The position numbers and the translations under genes were made by a program. From Calliopsis andreniformis (lineage: Eukaryota; Arthropoda; Insecta; Hymenoptera; Andrenidae), in assembly GCF_051401765.1 (NCBI RefSeq), contig NW_027480463.1:744001-808000 (forward strand): DNA of 64,000 nucleotides. Direction: 5' to 3'. The notes under the pieces were generated by a model. It ran no database searches, was not told the DNA's origin, and worked only from the letters and a program-made list of their open reading frames with translations. This document shows, piece after piece, positions 63,619 through 64,000 of this stretch (the stretch's first letter is position 1; each line of letters starts with the position of its first letter).

Positions 63619-64000
63619 TCCCCAATCCTCAATCCTCTATCCTCAATTCTCAATCCTCAATCGTCAATCCTCAATCCCCAATCCTCAATCTTCAATCCTC
63701 AATCCTCAATCCTCAATCCTCAATCCTCAATCTTCAATCCTCAATACTCAATCTTCAATCCTCAATCTTCAATCCTCAATGCTCAATCCTCAATCTTCAA
63801 TCCTCAATACTCAATCTTCAATCCTCAATCTTCAATCCTCAATCCTCAATCCTCAATCCTCAATCCTCAATCTTCAATCCTCAATACTCAAACTGCAATC
63901 CTCAATCCTCAGTCCTCACTCCTCAATCCTCATTCTTCAATCCTCAATACCGAATCCTCAATCTTCAATCCTCAATCCTCAATCCTCAATTCTCAATCCT

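Larger units (their letters stand above)
1..64000 (+). repeat. 7-bp satellite array, unit TCAATCC, spanning the whole window
   Basis: The window is a head-to-tail array of a 7-bp unit, TCAATCC on the + strand, with no non-repetitive interval and no orientation switch. TCA is the most conserved part of the unit; the last four positions vary most. Common variants are TCAATAC, TCAATCT, TCAGTCC, TCAACCC, TCAAACC, TCATTCC, TCAATTC, TCAATGC and TCAATCG, and 6-bp units such as CCTCGT occur at fixed places. The variants are not random: the same strings recur kilobases apart, which defines higher-order repeats. The consensus contains no G on this strand. Both window ends lie inside the array, so the true length exceeds 64 kb. 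Heptameric satellites are known in eukaryotic heterochromatin (for example in the Drosophila virilis group), but this unit matches no named satellite I can recall. Any role in chromatin is inference. Confidence 0.98.
59311..64000 (+). repeat. Domain C'/B': return of C-type then B-type satellite
   Basis: M' boxes recur at 59.5 and 60.9 kb. ATGTTGAATCCTCAATACCC recurs at 60,627 and 61,417, again 790 bp apart. From about 62.2 kb the sequence resembles domain B and the beginning of D (ATGCTCAATACTCAAACTGC at 62,507), then carries the third B-core with a long-form L module at 63,483. The array continues past the window end. No gene is present. Confidence 0.75.

Noticed and set aside
1..64000. Telomeric repeat array
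   Set aside because: The unit is GGATTGA on the G-rich strand, which is not TTAGGG, TTTAGGG, TTAGG or another telomeric unit I know. Telomeres are also not usually this degenerate or arranged in multi-kilobase HORs.
1..64000. CRISPR array or bacterial intergenic repeat
   Set aside because: There are no spacers: the sequence between repeats is the same repeat. No cas genes or other bacterial genes are present.
1..64000. Assigning the array to a named species, centromere or sex chromosome
   Set aside because: Nothing unique flanks the array, and I cannot match the unit to a known satellite from memory. A TCAATCC-array search of genome assemblies would decide.

Overview
The whole 64 kb window is satellite DNA. 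I find no gene, RNA gene, transposon, phage, CRISPR array or unique sequence on either strand. The basic unit is a 7-bp tandem repeat, TCAATCC on the + strand (GGATTGA on the - strand), always in the same orientation. Units carry frequent point variants (for example TCAATAC, TCAATCT, TCAGTCC, TCAACCC, TCAAACC, TCATTCC, TCAATGC) and occasional 6- or 8-bp units. The consensus has no G on the + strand, so the strands are extremely asymmetric. The array runs off both ends of the window. A degenerate 7-mer satellite with kilobase-scale higher-order repeats (HORs) points to a eukaryotic nuclear genome: centromeric, pericentromeric, subtelomeric or other heterochromatin. I cannot name the organism or the chromosomal site.

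The long + strand reading frames (up to 874 codons) follow arithmetically from the repeat. TCAATCC has no stop in any + frame, and because 7 is not a multiple of 3 every frame reads the same heptapeptide, SILNPQS in rotation. On the - strand every frame meets TGA every 21 nt. I therefore annotate no CDS.

Two landmark modules interrupt the 7-mer pattern. The P box (15 copies) is a 30-bp near-perfect palindrome centred on an EcoRI site. The L module (18 copies, one cut by the window edge) is 105-140 bp long and contains ATAGAATATCCT, AATTCACAG and usually ATCCACAAACAT. The two share a homologous core.

Layout: (A) 1-18.2 kb has P boxes and long-form L modules, a 7,651-bp HOR present twice (3,541-11,191 and from 11,192) and a mosaic third partial copy from 15,640. 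(B) 18.2-27.7 kb has L modules, no intact P box, and a ~2.2-kb repeat. (C) 27.7-36.3 kb has no P or L and is built from 790-bp and 1,062-bp subunits. (D) 36.35-59.31 kb has a composite HOR in five copies (5,445, 4,864, 5,420 and about 4.1 kb, then a 3,138-bp tandem duplicate). Each D copy joins A-, B- and C-type sequence and holds one P box exactly 2,230 bp before an L module. (C'/B') 59.3-64 kb returns to C-type and then B-type sequence. The order A-B-C-D-C'-B' places the most homogeneous block, D, inside older-looking sequence, as expected of layered satellite expansion.

All coordinates and copy matches come from reading by eye. HOR boundaries are uncertain by tens of bases because junctions fall inside perfect 7-mer runs. 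Assembly error in such a region cannot be excluded from the sequence alone.
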